DNA from: Rothia amarae
Lineage (GTDB): Bacteria; Actinomycetota; Actinomycetes; Actinomycetales; Micrococcaceae
Reading direction: 5' to 3'
Length of the DNA stretch: 64,000 nt
NCBI RefSeq assembly: GCF_014705945.2
Contig: NZ_CP061538.1
Location: 1,550,001 to 1,614,000 of the forward strand
Notes under the pieces: generated by a model
Told to the model about the DNA's origin: nothing
What the model saw: only the letters and a program-made list of their open reading frames with translations
Database searches by the model: none
In this document: in pieces, positions 63,199-64,000 of the stretch
Layout of the letters: the number at the start of each line of letters is the position of its first letter
Position numbering within the stretch: the stretch's first letter is position 1
Translations under genes and position numbers: made by a program

Positions 63199-64000
63199 TT
63201 AGAGAGCCCTGGGATGGGCGGAAGCAAATACTTCACGTAGGGTTTCTGGTGTAACGCGGGTATAAATCTGAGTAGTGGTCACCGACGCATGCCCTAATAA
63301 TTCTTGCACTACACGGATATCTGCGCCACCTTCCAGCAAATGTGTAGCGTACGAATGACGCAGCGTATGAGGAGAGATTTCTGCCTCCAGTTTCGCTCTC
63401 TCAGCCGCTTTTTTGAGAATGAGCCAAGCGCCCTGCCGCGTGAGCCGGCCGCCTCGGGCATTGAGAAAAACTGCCGCCGTCCCCTTGCCGCGTGCGGCAA
63501 AACCAGGCCTGGCTCGGACCAGATAGTCGTTGAGAGCGCATGCTGCATACGAACCGACAGGAACCATACGTTCCTTATTACCTTTGCCAAAAAGACGCAC
63601 GACGTCGTGCCCGGCCGCTTCGTCGTCTCCTAGCGCAGTGTGAATAGAAAGATCATCCAAATCCACGCCAATAACTTCGGAAATGCGAGCACCTGTAGAG
63701 TAGAGAAATTCAAGAATCGCCCGATCGCGTAAACCCGTGGGAGTACTGATATCAGGTACTTCCAAGAGCTGAGTTACCTGTTCGACGGCGATTGCTTTAG
63801 GCAAACGCGCCCCGGGCGTAGGCGGGTGAACGGAAGCAGCTGGGTCCTGAGCTGTTATTTTTTCTCGTAGCCAAAACTTGTGTGCCCCCCGAATAGCAAC
63901 AATGATACGAGCTACGCTGCGGGCGCTGAGAGACTTCCCCGTGCTCCTGGCAGGTTTTTCAGCTAATTCAGTAGCAAAATCTCTCACGTGTTTTTTGGTA
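63199..64000 (-). CDS. xerD: Tyrosine recombinase XerD, 5' end beyond window
   Basis: The visible ~265 residues hold the C-terminal catalytic domain with the Arg of [17 protein letters not shown], the [20 protein letters not shown] box with Arg and His, [12 protein letters not shown] and the nucleophile Tyr of [10 protein letters not shown]. The N-terminal core-binding domain is cut at the right edge (frame still open at 64000). XerD with XerC resolves chromosome dimers at dif. In relatives it sits beside parA-scpA; here the pxp block lies between. Confidence 0.93.
   Translation of the reverse strand, partial: TKKHVRDFATELAEKPARSTGKSLSARSVARIIVAIRGAHKFWLREKITAQDPAASVHPPTPGARLPKAIAVEQVTQLLEVPDISTPTGLRDRAILEFLYSTGARISEVIGVDLDDLSIHTALGDDEAAGHDVVRLFGKGNKERMVPVGSYAACALNDYLVRARPGFAARGKGTAAVFLNARGGRLTRQGAWLILKKAAERAKLEAEISPHTLRHSYATHLLEGGADIRVVQELLGHASVTTTQIYTRVTPETLREVFASAHPRAL

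Overview
This looks like a chromosomal piece of a high-GC Gram-positive bacterium of the Micrococcaceae, most likely Rothia or a close relative. The evidence is a moderate GC content with actinobacterial gene orders (garA-ftsR-MerR; parA-scpA-scpB-rluB-tyrA-cmk-der with xerD nearby), fused actinobacterial PutA, and a CYP152 P450 of the type known from Kocuria and relatives. The genus is inferred from memory of gene content, not from a search.

Region 1-7.7 kb is accessory and decaying. Two nearly identical IS5-type elements in inverted orientation (1-629, cut by the window edge, and 4411-5314) flank the C-terminal end of an Rhs/YD-repeat polymorphic toxin, a small membrane protein that may be its immunity partner, an EamA transporter fragment, a SAM methyltransferase and a RelE-type toxin-antitoxin pair. 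Next come a Tat-exported protein, a frameshifted umuD, a membrane-protein remnant and a repeat-rich stretch that ends at the pyc stop codon.

Region 7.7-19.0 kb is core metabolism and regulation: pyruvate carboxylase, a ParA-like ATPase with a long acidic insert, the MerR/FtsR/GarA set, gcvH and bifunctional putA with a divergent LysR regulator. From 20.4 to 25.8 kb lies a glycerol cluster (SorC-type regulator divergent from glpD-glpF-glpK). It is followed by an unusual ABC-class ATPase, an SLC13 transporter gene broken by an in-frame stop, and a tight DNA-alkylation-repair operon (ogt-alkB-tag). From 31.0 to 39.2 kb is a complete histidine-utilisation cluster (yjiH-type transporter, IclR regulator, hutU-hutI-hutG-hutH).

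Region 39.3-46.6 kb is mixed: a second Tat-exported protein with the same signal-peptide style, an OleT-like P450 peroxygenase, a methyltransferase, the wreck of a beta-glucoside operon (PTS IIA remnant, intact GH1 gene, bglG remnant), a DUF1304 protein, a YefM/YoeB module with an evident palindromic operator, an unknown gene whose best start codon is ATA, and tRNA-Pro(GGG).

Region 46.8-54.2 kb is the conserved parA-scpA-scpB-rluB-tyrA-cmk-der run on the minus strand. Between it and xerD (cut by the right edge) sit a multi-spanning membrane protein, a dicarboxylate symporter and a 5-oxoproline catabolic cluster: pxpA, a fused pxpB-pxpC, a biotin carboxylase/BCCP, a GntR regulator, and a divergent Nramp-fold transporter lacking the usual metal-binding residues. 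A shared 13-bp palindrome precedes pxpA, pxpBC and the transporter, suggesting one regulon.
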